This document shows, piece after piece, positions 23,033 through 31,340 of a stretch of 64,000 bases of DNA (the first letter of the stretch is position 1; every line of letters starts with the position of its first letter). The notes under the pieces were generated by a model. That model saw only the letters and a program-made list of their open reading frames with translations, did no database searches and had not been told where the DNA came from. Origin of the DNA: F1-60-MAGs104 sp964355975 (GTDB lineage: Bacteria > Planctomycetota > Phycisphaerae > Phycisphaerales > SM1A02); contig CAYHFW010000007.1 in the NCBI GenBank assembly GCA_964355975.1, positions 1 to 64,000 of the forward strand. The letters run 5' to 3'. Both the position numbers and the translations under genes were made by a program.

Positions 23033-24004
23033 CTACGCGCGAACGCCCATCTCCGCGAGCATGGTGTTCGCCAATCGTGCACGATTCATCGCCCAAACTG
23101 CAGCGTTCAACGCGATCCCGGAAACCGAGTAAAGCGCATTTGGGATGAAACACACATACGCCGGATTGTTCCCGCGCTTGCCCGCGCACCACGCCCCGAA
23201 GTGTGGAGGGAGCCCGATCGCTTTCATTTCAATTTGGTTGAGCTTTGCACAGACCGCTTCGAGACGCTTCTCGTCGGGGAGTTCATGCGGCAGCTGGAGA
23301 AGGCAGAAGAGCCCGCCGCCAAATTCTGGATGTGGCTGATCCGCCGCCATCTGGAACAATGCTGTGTCGGTGTGACCAACGCCCGCGCTCATCGAACCCT
23401 CGGAGAGCCCGAACTCGGCAGTCAATCCCAATCCACCAATTGTGCAGAGACAGACTCTGGACAGCATCGAATGGGTGACCTCGAAATCTCCCTCCGACCA
23501 TTTCGATCGACCTCCACGCGGCGGCTCGGAACCCAACACCCGCCTGAAACCCCCGAGGACCGGCTCGCTTCCACTGATGATCGTGAAGAGCAGGACTGGG
23601 AGATGCAGCGTGCGCCACGCGTCTTCTGATTCGTAAATCGTCAAACGCGAACCCACATAGATCTCCTTGCCTTCGCAAGTCACTGCGCCGAGCGCCGCAA
23701 AGCCATTGAGTGCCGCGGGTAACCCTTCAAGTTTCCCGCCGAGCTGATCCAAGATTGCCTTCGGGATTCCAGACTTGATCCGCACGACCGCCCGAATTGG
23801 CCCATCCTCGGTTCCTCGAACCTCGGGTGGGATCACTTCGACCGTTACCTTGTACTGCTCGTGCTGTGCAATCAGTGTGTTCCCAACGATCGCCGCCTTG
23901 AGCGTTGTCGGTGCCAACATTGGCATTAGGTCGCTCAGGGGTACGCCCAGTGGCGCGGAAGTGGACGCGGTCTTCTTTTTTCCAAACAGGTTCTTTCCAA
24001 ACAT
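23033..24004 (-). CDS. Soluble protein of unknown function near the R-M locus
   Basis: The ATG at 24004 gives MFGKNLFGKKKTASTSAPLGVPLSDLMPMLAP; a GTG at 24046 that overlaps the upstream stop is an alternative. 323 residues. The basic N-terminus is followed by a compact alpha/beta protein (VRGTEDGPIRAVVRIKSGIP, LHLPVLLFTIISGSEPVLG, ALFQMAADQPHPEFGGGLFCLLQLP). It shows features of cytoplasmic proteins and I cannot name a family. It lies 34 bases beyond the metallopeptidase and may belong to the same transcript. Confidence 0.6.
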   Translation of the reverse strand: MFGKNLFGKKKTASTSAPLGVPLSDLMPMLAPTTLKAAIVGNTLIAQHEQYKVTVEVIPPEVRGTEDGPIRAVVRIKSGIPKAILDQLGGKLEGLPAALNGFAALGAVTCEGKEIYVGSRLTIYESEDAWRTLHLPVLLFTIISGSEPVLGGFRRVLGSEPPRGGRSKWSEGDFEVTHSMLSRVCLCTIGGLGLTAEFGLSEGSMSAGVGHTDTALFQMAADQPHPEFGGGLFCLLQLPHELPDEKRLEAVCAKLNQIEMKAIGLPPHFGAWCAGKRGNNPAYVCFIPNALYSVSGIALNAAVWAMNRARLANTMLAEMGVRA

Positions 24005-24038
24005 GAGGACGCTCGTTGTTGTTGTGTTCAAACCACGA

Positions 24039-24803
24039 TCATTCACTCACTTCAAACCGCAGCAATCTCCGCTCGCGGTCGCGCCATCCCGGAAGTGAGC
24101 GATCCATCAACCGAAAGAACGCCGGACTATGGTTCATCTCTTGCTGGTGGCACAATTCGTGAACGATCACGAATTCGATCAAACCCGTCGATGCTTCGAC
24201 GAGCCGCGGGTCGAGAAGCAGTCGACCGCTTGGCGTGCAACTTCCAAGCCTTCCCTTCATTCTGCGCAGCGCGTAGTCGGGAATCACGATCCCCATGGGC
24301 GCGAGCTTTACTGCGCATTCGGCGACAATTCTTCCAAGCACGATTCGCGCGTGACGAACATACCAATCCCTCAAGCGCCTGCGAACCAACTTCGTATCGG
24401 ACGGTGCATTGACGCGCATCACGATTCGATTGCCTTCGATCTTGAACGACATACGCTCGGCGGTGCGATCACGCACGAGCCGCAAGAGGTATTGACGGCC
24501 GAGGTACCGAAAGGTCTCGCCAGACTCGAACTGGGGTCGCGCTGGAATCGCTGGTGGATCCTTCACAATTGCGACCTGCTGCTTCCGAATCCACGCTCGC
24601 CGCTTCAGAATCTTCGTGCGAACCAATTCAAGCGACGCACTCTTCGGAGCGACCACCTCAACACTGCCATCTGGCAACACAGAAATCGAAAGTGTTCGTC
24701 GCCCAGTCCGCTTCAGTGCGAATGGAATCCGAACGCTACCAGCCACCGCCGACTCGTAACGCCAACGAACGCGGCGAACGGATGGCTTCTCGCACGTCGT
24801 CAC
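24039..24803 (-). CDS. YgjP-like M48-type metallopeptidase linked to type I R-M
   Basis: The GTG at 24803 overlaps hsdR's stop (GTGA), with AAGGAG nine bases upstream; 254 residues. The C-terminal domain has LIEFVIVHELCHQQEMNHSPAFFRLMDRSLPGW, the HExxH zinc site and following helix of the YgjP/WLM (DUF45) family. The N-terminal part (IPFALKRTGRRTLSISVLPDGSVEVVAPKSAS) is the usual family lead-in. Such peptidases are often found next to type I restriction genes; their role there is not settled. Translational coupling to hsdR suggests stoichiometric linkage. Confidence 0.88.
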   Translation of the reverse strand: MTTCEKPSVRRVRWRYESAVAGSVRIPFALKRTGRRTLSISVLPDGSVEVVAPKSASLELVRTKILKRRAWIRKQQVAIVKDPPAIPARPQFESGETFRYLGRQYLLRLVRDRTAERMSFKIEGNRIVMRVNAPSDTKLVRRRLRDWYVRHARIVLGRIVAECAVKLAPMGIVIPDYALRRMKGRLGSCTPSGRLLLDPRLVEASTGLIEFVIVHELCHQQEMNHSPAFFRLMDRSLPGWRDRERRLLRFEVSE

Positions 24804-27800
24804 GCGCGCTGCTCCTTGGCAATCGCGACGATCCCGCTCGCAAGTTCGCACGCAAGGAGAAGCGACATCGCAATCCCACCAGCCTTGCAAGAATCGTAGA
24901 GCGCATCACCAACGTCAAGTTCCATCTGATTGATGACATTCTGGTTTCGAGTCCAGTGGACGACGCGATGGCGCTCGATGATCGCGTCCACGGCGACCGC
25001 CAAATCTGCCGCCACTTGGTCGGACATCGCGCCCGCCGCCTTGTCCTTGATCTTTCCCCAGTATGCGCGGGCGACCCCCTTGCCATCGAGCACCGATGGC
25101 AACTGCTCGTCGGACGTTCGCGATCGCACTTTCTCGACGATTCCCTGCATCGCATTCAGGAACGCCGCATCGGACAATCGCTTGGCTTCATAGGCCTCGA
25201 TCGTGCTTCTGACGAGTTCCGAGAATTGCTTGAAGAGATGCTCGTCCTCATCCATCTTCTCGGTGATAGTTTTCTTCAGTCGATTGGCGATGGCATACGC
25301 CTTCGACACTGGGCTTTTGATCTTGTCGATCTCTTGCTGAAAGAGATCTCGTTCGAAGAGTGAAAATGCGGGCACGACGATCTGCACATCCTTCGCCTCG
25401 ATGTATTCGTCGAGCAACTTCCGAATCTTGGGTTCGTAATCGCCGAAATCGACCTTCTCTGCATACCGCCGCTGGAGACTGGTGCGAAGATTCACGAGGT
25501 ACTTCAGGAATTTCTTAAATTCCTGAATCTCCTTCGCGGAAGTGCTCGTCAGAAACTCCGCCGATGACAGCGCTGTGTGCAGGATCCCCGCGAAGTCTCG
25601 GATCGATTCATAGAACTCAACGCGGCGATCCTCGTCATTGAATGACCGCTCGACCGCCTCCAGGTCGTTACGGTCAAGCCCGCGGAAGTACACATCGCAC
25701 GCCGCACGCGCTTGGTGAAGATTCTCAATCACCTCAGCGGTTAAGTGCACTGTGCCTTCCAAGTCCTTTGATTCGAATGACTCCGTTCCAAGGCTCGTGA
25801 ATTCCTTCATCGCCTCGGTCAACGGCTTCAAGACACCCTGATAATCCACGATCAATCCGTTAGTCTTTCCAGGCGACAGGCGATTCACGCGTGCGATCGC
25901 CTGCAGAAGCGCGTGGTCCTTCAAGCCCTTGGCGAGATAGAGCACGGCGTTTCGCGGCGCATCGAATCCGACGAGCAGTTTGTCCACAACGATGACTAGA
26001 TCGACATCGTCCCCACTCTTAAAGTCCTGGATCGTCTTCGACTCATACTCCCCGGAACTGCGGTACCGATCCATCTGCTCCTTCCACCACTCTTTGACCT
26101 GGGGGTTCCCCAGTGCCTTGGCATCTGGCTCGCTCATGACAACCACAGCCCGTGCTTGGCCGAGCGCTTGGATTTCACGAAGAAGCGCAACCGCATCGGC
26201 TCTTGATTCGACGACGATCTGACCCTTCAGGCCCGTTCCCGTAAACGAACTCGTGAAGTGCGTCACGATGTCGAATGCCATCACGCGAATCCGTGGCGCA
26301 GACTGATGCACCTTCGAGAGTTGCGCAAACCTGCGGCGCAAATCTCCCGCCTGTTGCTTGGAGAGATTCTTCGTATAGCGATCGAACCACCGATCGATCG
26401 CCTTGTCCTCAAGTTCCTGCGGAATCAACCGCCCCTCGTAGAGCAACGGTACGACAGCGCCGTCCTTCGTTGCATCCTTGATCGTGTAGGTGTGCAGCAA
26501 TTTTCCAAATGTCTTGAAGACGTCTTTCTCTTCGCGTGAAATCGGCGTTCCCGTAAACCCGATGAAACATGCCTTCGAAAAGAACTGGCGCATCCGTGCC
26601 GCGAGTTCGCCGAACTGCGACCGATGCGCCTCATCGACGAGCACGAACAATGGTTCTGGGAGAGGTCGCGTCAGCAGCAGCGTGACCGCATTCATGAACT
26701 TGTGAATGAGTGTCGTTATGACACGGGTCGAGCGTTCTGTGAGATTCCGAACAAGATCATGCCCCGTTGTCGCCTGGTGCAAAGTGATGCCCGAACTGTG
26801 GAAGTTCATGTACATCTGGTCATCCAAGTCGATTCGATCGGTGACCAAGATGATGCGCGACCCTGAGATTCGCTCCAATTGCTGCGCCAGCATGACCGCC
26901 GTGAGTGTCTTGCCAGACCCCTGCGTGTGATAAACGATGCCGCCGACAGTGGCGAGGGATTGGCTGGTCGCAATCGCATTCCTGACTTCATGCATGACCG
27001 CCTTCACGCAGAAGTACTGCTGATGCCGCGCGGTCTTTCGAGTTCCGCCGTCAAAGACCGTGAAGTCGCGTACGAGCTCGATGATCCTCGCCGGCGAGAA
27101 GACACTCGCGAGCAAGCGATCCTGCTCGGTGTGAGTCGAGCCACGTTTCGGAAGTTCGGCAAGCACTCGGGTGCGAGATGCCGTCACGCGAGATCGCGCC
27201 GCAACGAGCTCAGGCAGAAGCCGAGCGCCCTCATCCTTCGTGAGTGGTGCCGCGATCGCCGCATCGATGGACTTCGTGATGGCGTCAACTTCTTCTTTGG
27301 TCCAGACTGGCCAGAACTCCGCTGGCAGTTGCGTGTTGCCATAAGAGGCAGATGTGTGCGCCAGCGCGCCCAAAATCTGCGCAAAAACGAAAAGGTTTGG
27401 GATGTGGTCGCGTGTTTGGTATCTCGCGAGTTGTGCGATCGCCTCTTTAATTGGAAAGGGTCTGCCAGCTCGCTTGCACTCGAGCACGCCGAACGGGATT
27501 CCATTGACAAAGAGCACGATGTCCAGCCGACATGTTTCGGACATGCCGGCGCGCTCGACGCTGAACTCGGGCACGAGATGGAAGACATTGTTCGAATGGC
27601 AATCGAAGTCGACGAACTTCAGCGGATGGCTGCGCTTGATGCCGTTCACCGTTTGCTCGACGCTCGGCGCGAATCGCAGTTGCGTGTACTTCTTCTGGTT
27701 GGCATTGGCGAGACCCGCGCTATCGTCGATCTTGCAGAGCAGCTCAATCCCGGCATCGATTGCGCCTTCACTGAAGGAGTGCGTTACGCCGCCCGCTTCG

Positions 27801-28054
27801 AATCTCGCGTGTGCGCGTAGCCACTCACGCGTGATGCCCTTGAGGATGACTTCGTCTCGTCGCTCGGCGCGGTACGTGTCGGCTTCATGAGGAAGCAAGA
27901 GGTTCCACCCCAAACGCATGAGTAGGTGGATCGCTTGGATCTGGGAAGTGAGTGCTTCCTTGTATTCCGGTGGATTGGTCGCAGAGAGAGTTGGTGTTGC
28001 TGGCATTGTTGTGTCGGGTGTCATTGTTGTGTGGGAGCACGATGCGAAGTGCAT
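24800..28054 (-). CDS. hsdR: Type I restriction enzyme R subunit
   Basis: 1084 residues. ATP-dependent translocation and cleavage subunit that works with HsdM2-HsdS. Visible parts: nuclease core CRLDIVLFVNGIPFGVLECKRAG near residue 190 (PD-ExK type), Walker A HTQGSGKTLTAVML near 380, DEAH box FVLVDEAHRSQFGE near 473, FTGTPI, then the second helicase domain with VDKLLVGFDAPRNAVLYL and motif VI ALLQAIARVNRLSPGK. The C-terminal helical region is full length. The start overlaps hsdS's stop as TGATG; a later ATG (MTPDTTMP) is an alternative. No damage is visible although hsdM is broken. Confidence 0.93.
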   Translation of the reverse strand: MHFASCSHTTMTPDTTMPATPTLSATNPPEYKEALTSQIQAIHLLMRLGWNLLLPHEADTYRAERRDEVILKGITREWLRAHARFEAGGVTHSFSEGAIDAGIELLCKIDDSAGLANANQKKYTQLRFAPSVEQTVNGIKRSHPLKFVDFDCHSNNVFHLVPEFSVERAGMSETCRLDIVLFVNGIPFGVLECKRAGRPFPIKEAIAQLARYQTRDHIPNLFVFAQILGALAHTSASYGNTQLPAEFWPVWTKEEVDAITKSIDAAIAAPLTKDEGARLLPELVAARSRVTASRTRVLAELPKRGSTHTEQDRLLASVFSPARIIELVRDFTVFDGGTRKTARHQQYFCVKAVMHEVRNAIATSQSLATVGGIVYHTQGSGKTLTAVMLAQQLERISGSRIILVTDRIDLDDQMYMNFHSSGITLHQATTGHDLVRNLTERSTRVITTLIHKFMNAVTLLLTRPLPEPLFVLVDEAHRSQFGELAARMRQFFSKACFIGFTGTPISREEKDVFKTFGKLLHTYTIKDATKDGAVVPLLYEGRLIPQELEDKAIDRWFDRYTKNLSKQQAGDLRRRFAQLSKVHQSAPRIRVMAFDIVTHFTSSFTGTGLKGQIVVESRADAVALLREIQALGQARAVVVMSEPDAKALGNPQVKEWWKEQMDRYRSSGEYESKTIQDFKSGDDVDLVIVVDKLLVGFDAPRNAVLYLAKGLKDHALLQAIARVNRLSPGKTNGLIVDYQGVLKPLTEAMKEFTSLGTESFESKDLEGTVHLTAEVIENLHQARAACDVYFRGLDRNDLEAVERSFNDEDRRVEFYESIRDFAGILHTALSSAEFLTSTSAKEIQEFKKFLKYLVNLRTSLQRRYAEKVDFGDYEPKIRKLLDEYIEAKDVQIVVPAFSLFERDLFQQEIDKIKSPVSKAYAIANRLKKTITEKMDEDEHLFKQFSELVRSTIEAYEAKRLSDAAFLNAMQGIVEKVRSRTSDEQLPSVLDGKGVARAYWGKIKDKAAGAMSDQVAADLAVAVDAIIERHRVVHWTRNQNVINQMELDVGDALYDSCKAGGIAMSLLLACELASGIVAIAKEQRA

Positions 28055-29271
28055 CAGGCCGCCGTTTCCTCCAGTGTGGGAATATCGATTTCGCCAGATA
28101 AAAGTTTTTCCATCAGGCCGCGACGTTGGGTGGCGAAGGCTTTGCGCTGAAGGTTTAGAAGACGAAGTTCAGACTCGATTGTGCACGAGAGCGACGTGAT
28201 TCGGTCTTGTTCAGCAATCGATGGCAGTTGGAGTGTCGTTGCGGCGACTACATCCCAATCTGCGCGTGGCATCTTGGTCCCCGAAGTCGCATTCGCCGAA
28301 CGCTGAATCGCGGGTGACTCGACCAGCAGCCTGAGGTAACCCGACGTGATTGCTGTCCGGCGCGCAACAAGCGCCCAGATTTCGGTGCTGCAGAAGCCAG
28401 CAAAGTCAATCAATGCAAACTTCTTGAGGTAGGGGCGAAGCTTGCCAAACAACACATCGCCAGGATGGAATGTTGTCTTCAGGCTCACGGTGCTGCCGGC
28501 GGGCGCCCAACCCAGGAGTTCGCCTGTGCCCTGTTCAATGTGCTCAAGTTCGATACACCGAAGATCGGGTACCTCGCTCGCAACAGCCTTCGAGTTTCTA
28601 AGCGACGCAACATCCCTCATGCGCACGGTCTTCCACGGCTCGGTGAAGCCGGGGAAACGCAGTTTGCCGGTGAGCAGTTGTTGCATCAGCCCGCGCTTCT
28701 GCTCACGCTTGGCGGCGATGAGGGCGTCGGTCTTGTGAAGCAAACTGCGGCTCGTTCGCATAAGGTCGCCCAGCCGGTTGCGATCACGCTGGTCCGCGGG
28801 GAGCAGAATTGGACAATCTCCAATGTCGGATGGTTTCAGGTTGTTGATCGTGGTAGTGCCCAGCAGCCGATCAATCCATCCGCGATACGCGCCTGACTCG
28901 AAAATTGCGGCGATGAGGTCTGGGGACTCTCCGTGACTCGGTCGAAAGCGTGCGCAAAACGCGCCGACTACGTACCCACTTGGTCCATCGATATCGATGA
29001 GCGCCGCCTTGCCAACGAGGGTGCGGCTGCCATTGGCAATACAGACCGCGATATCCCCGGTCGCGAGTCGCTGTCGATCAGGCGCGCAGGCTTCATCAAT
29101 GACCTGCACGTCCTCAAGCGTGATAGAGCCGCCTTGGATGTTGGTCGCTCGAAGGAGTTGCACGGTGCGAGGTGCGCCGGTAGGGCGCAAGTCATGGGGA
29201 GATGTGTAGGTCACTCCACGCGAAATCTCGCCAATTTCGCTGAGGCGTAGCTTCGTGAAGTGGGGATTCAA
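28054..29271 (-). CDS. hsdS: Type I R-M specificity subunit
   Basis: 405 residues, two target recognition domains each followed by a conserved helix: TDALIAAKREQKRGLMQQLLTGKLRFPGF in the middle and RKAFATQRRGLMEKLLSGEID at the end. The halves recognise the two parts of a bipartite DNA site. N-terminus LRLSEIGEISRGVTYTS is typical. It overlaps hsdM at the start (ATGA) and hsdR at the end (TGATG). Intact. Confidence 0.93.
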   Translation of the reverse strand: MNPHFTKLRLSEIGEISRGVTYTSPHDLRPTGAPRTVQLLRATNIQGGSITLEDVQVIDEACAPDRQRLATGDIAVCIANGSRTLVGKAALIDIDGPSGYVVGAFCARFRPSHGESPDLIAAIFESGAYRGWIDRLLGTTTINNLKPSDIGDCPILLPADQRDRNRLGDLMRTSRSLLHKTDALIAAKREQKRGLMQQLLTGKLRFPGFTEPWKTVRMRDVASLRNSKAVASEVPDLRCIELEHIEQGTGELLGWAPAGSTVSLKTTFHPGDVLFGKLRPYLKKFALIDFAGFCSTEIWALVARRTAITSGYLRLLVESPAIQRSANATSGTKMPRADWDVVAATTLQLPSIAEQDRITSLSCTIESELRLLNLQRKAFATQRRGLMEKLLSGEIDIPTLEETAA

Positions 29272-30023
29272 AGCCCCAACTCCTTCAGCGCTGCGCCCAG
29301 CTCTGCCCGCGTTGTCGCCAATTCACGATCAATGCGCTCAATCTCTGACTTCACAGCAACAAGATCAACGGGCGCCTCTTTCTCAAAGGTGTCGACATAC
29401 AGCGGGATGTTCAGATTGAAATTGTTGCCTGCGATTTCCTCGCGATTGGAGACATGCGCGTACTTAGGCACGCTCTTGCGCTGGCGGTACGTATCCAAAA
29501 TCTTCGACATGTGATCCTGGGACAAGAAGTTCTGCGTCTTCCCCTCTTCAAAGTCGCGTGATGCGTCGATGAAAAGAATGTCTTCTGTCTTCTTCTCCTT
29601 GCGCAAAATGAAGAGCGCGGTCGGAATGCCCACGCCAAAGAACAAGTTGGCAGGAAGCCCGATGACAGCATCGACGAGGTTGCGTTCGATGAACGCACGC
29701 CGAATGACCCCTTCGCTCGCACCGCGGAAGAGCACGCCCAGCGGCACAACAATTCCTGCACGACCACCTTTCTCTTTCAGCGTAGCGACCATGTGCTGAA
29801 TGAACGCGTACTCGCCGCGCGACTTCGGCGGCACTCCATCATTGAAGCGACCAAATGGATCGGCCTTGGCGATTTCTGCGCCCCACTTGTCAACGCCAAA
29901 TGGTGGATTGGCTATCACCACATCAAACCTCATCAGCCCCTTCTCGTCCAGCAATCTCGGCGACCGAATCGTGTCACCACGTTCGAAGAGCGCATCAACG
30001 ACATGATCCAATCCAAACGTCAA
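29268..30023 (-). pseudogene. hsdM: Type I R-M methyltransferase, 5' half missing
   Basis: Only the C-terminal 251 residues remain. The NPPF catalytic motif is present (MRFDVVIANPPFGVDKWGAE), followed by SRGEYAFIQHMVATLKEKGGRAGIVVPLGVLFRG and the usual C-terminus, but the helical N-terminal domain and the SAM-binding motif (FDPxCGSGG type) are absent. A TAG lies 12 bases upstream of the first possible start (TTG at 30023), and the DNA beyond about 30030 does not code for HsdM. The product cannot bind SAM normally, so methylation and hence restriction are probably lost unless a full HsdM acts in trans. Confidence 0.88.
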
Positions 30024-30104
30024 CTCGCCGACCTAACCGTGGGCATCGGTGAAAACTGGATCGGCAATCTGGGCAATAAGGAATTGCGCGACGTGTTCAG
30101 GCTA

Positions 30105-30125
30105 TGTACATCCGGCGGATGTACA
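30105..30125. repeat. Perfect palindrome between hsdM remnant and PEP-CTERM gene
   Basis: Arms TGTACATCCG and CGGATGTACA are exact reverse complements around a single G. The near-perfect symmetry with a one-base centre suggests a protein-binding site or a recombination/insertion scar. It lies about 80 bases outside the point where hsdM homology stops. Confidence 0.55.
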
Positions 30126-30174
30126 GGGTCGATGTAGGTTGAAGTCGCATGGAGAATTGCACGACCAACAACAT

Positions 30175-30225
30175 GGGCGTTGCGGCGGGCTCCTTCGTGG
30201 GGTAGCCCCCCCAACGCCTTTTTTT
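30175..30225 (+). terminator. Rho-independent terminator with T7 tail
   Basis: GGCGTTG (30176-30182) pairs with CAACGCC (30212-30218), the interior GGCGGGCT pairs with AGCCCCC, and seven T follow. It is oriented for plus-strand transcription, yet no plus-strand gene lies upstream in this interval; a short RNA starting near the palindrome at 30105 could end here. A ten-codon ORF (MGVAAGSFVG) at 30174-30206 lies within the stem. Confidence 0.65.
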
Positions 30226-30287
30226 GTGGGTGCCGCCTGCCACAGGTTCTCGAAAAGCCCGACACGCGCTCTGCATCCTCCAGAAAG

Positions 30288-30986
30288 TTGGACCTCATCA
30301 TCGCTGGTGTCTGTGGCTCGACACCAAGTGTGACTCTCGGAGCGGTTGTTCAGTATGTGAGTCCAGCGAGTTCACCGCAGTGGTTCGCAGCAGCGGGCCC
30401 TGAAGCGACCACCGTCGACTTCGAAACCTACGCTGGGCCGCTTGGGAATCAATATCTGGCCAGCCACGGCGTTGCGTTTTCTTCGCATCTCTATGGCGCG
30501 CCAGCGATCGTCTCTCAGGGGGTTCAAACCGTCCCCACGCAGCGGTGGGCGCGTTGGAGGCAGTGGGCAAATGATAATCCTCCTGACCTCGGGCTGAGCA
30601 TGTCTTTCACGGACCCCCAGCGCGCGATCGCGTTGAACCATCCAGTTTGGGGTGGCTGCTGGACCCCACCGGGATCAATTGGATTCACAGGACTCGAAGT
30701 CGAGTTTACGCTTGGTGGAATTGTGATCGGTGGATGGTCTCAAGACTCATACTGGGGCCAAACGCAGACACTTTACACAGATACATTCCTCGGACTCACA
30801 AGTGACCAAGAGTTTGATGGGGCGCGAATCTGGTGGAATCAACCAACTGACACACCCCAATACTGGTCCGACGCTGCGTTCACTGACCTCTATTTTTCGA
30901 CGGTGCCAGCACCATCTGCTCTCGCCGTGTTTGTGGCGTTGGGCATTCTGCGACACCGCAGGCGACTCTGTTCGTCGAATCCCTGA
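30288..30986 (+). CDS. PEP-CTERM-like exported protein, paralog of 1456-2205
   Basis: The frame is open from 30180. No good ATG or ribosome binding site is visible; the TTG at 30288 starts LDLIIAGVCGSTPSVTLGAVVQYV, a weak signal peptide, so the start is uncertain and the 5' end may be damaged. About 233 residues. The body (VDFETYAGPLGNQYLASHGVAFSS, DTFLGLTSDQEFDGARIWW) and tail FSTVPAPSALAVFVALGI + RHRRR match the PEP-CTERM protein at 1456-2205. Terminator at 30175-30225 separates it from upstream. Confidence 0.65.
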   Translation: MDLIIAGVCGSTPSVTLGAVVQYVSPASSPQWFAAAGPEATTVDFETYAGPLGNQYLASHGVAFSSHLYGAPAIVSQGVQTVPTQRWARWRQWANDNPPDLGLSMSFTDPQRAIALNHPVWGGCWTPPGSIGFTGLEVEFTLGGIVIGGWSQDSYWGQTQTLYTDTFLGLTSDQEFDGARIWWNQPTDTPQYWSDAAFTDLYFSTVPAPSALAVFVALGILRHRRRLCSSNP

Positions 30987-31131
30987 ATCGTGGTGTGCCA
31001 CCGTTGGCGTAGCGATCCCAATCGCCGACGAATGCGCCGCTGCCGTAGGCAACGTTGTCCATCGATGGGATGTAACCAGACACTCCGATAGGCATGTGAA
31101 AGTTTGTGCTGCCGCCGAGGCTGGCTCACTT
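30950..31131 (-). pseudogene. Possible decayed gene fragment
   Basis: A minus-strand stretch reads GGSTNFHMPIGVSGYIPSM followed by DNVAYGSGAFVGDWDRYANGG with codon choice like real genes here, but has no start signal upstream and runs antisense into the PEP-CTERM 3' end. It may be the C-terminal end of a lost exported or prepilin-like gene. Nothing else is visible in 30987-31246. Confidence 0.3.
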
Positions 31132-31246
31132 GCCGCGACTTCACGAATCCATGGGCGCGCACACACTGACCGACTTGGCGGTGGAATTGCGCCCGCTTGA
31201 GGGCACTTTCTCACCGCGAACATGGCGGAGTGCGCACATCCCTCGT

Positions 31247-31291
31247 GAATTGGGCAACCAGTGTCGTTTTTCGACACTTACCGCCCAATTC
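31247..31291. repeat. Two-part hairpin repeat, copy 2
   Basis: Outer perfect stem GAATTGGGC/GCCCAATTC surrounds inner perfect stem GTGTCG/CGACAC with loop TTTTT. The same arrangement occurs at 4326-4362. It lies 50 bases upstream of argS, so it may fold in the argS leader or mark the boundary between the accessory region and the core genes. Confidence 0.65.
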
Positions 31292-31340
31292 AAGAGAGAA
31301 AAGCAGAATCGTCGCACCTCTCTACGATCGCGCTTTCACA

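Noticed and set aside
30747..31277. 176-residue minus-strand ORF starting MSKNDT
   Set aside because: Its start lies in the two-part hairpin repeat and the ORF at 4118-4348 begins identically for the same reason; both are by-products of the repeat.
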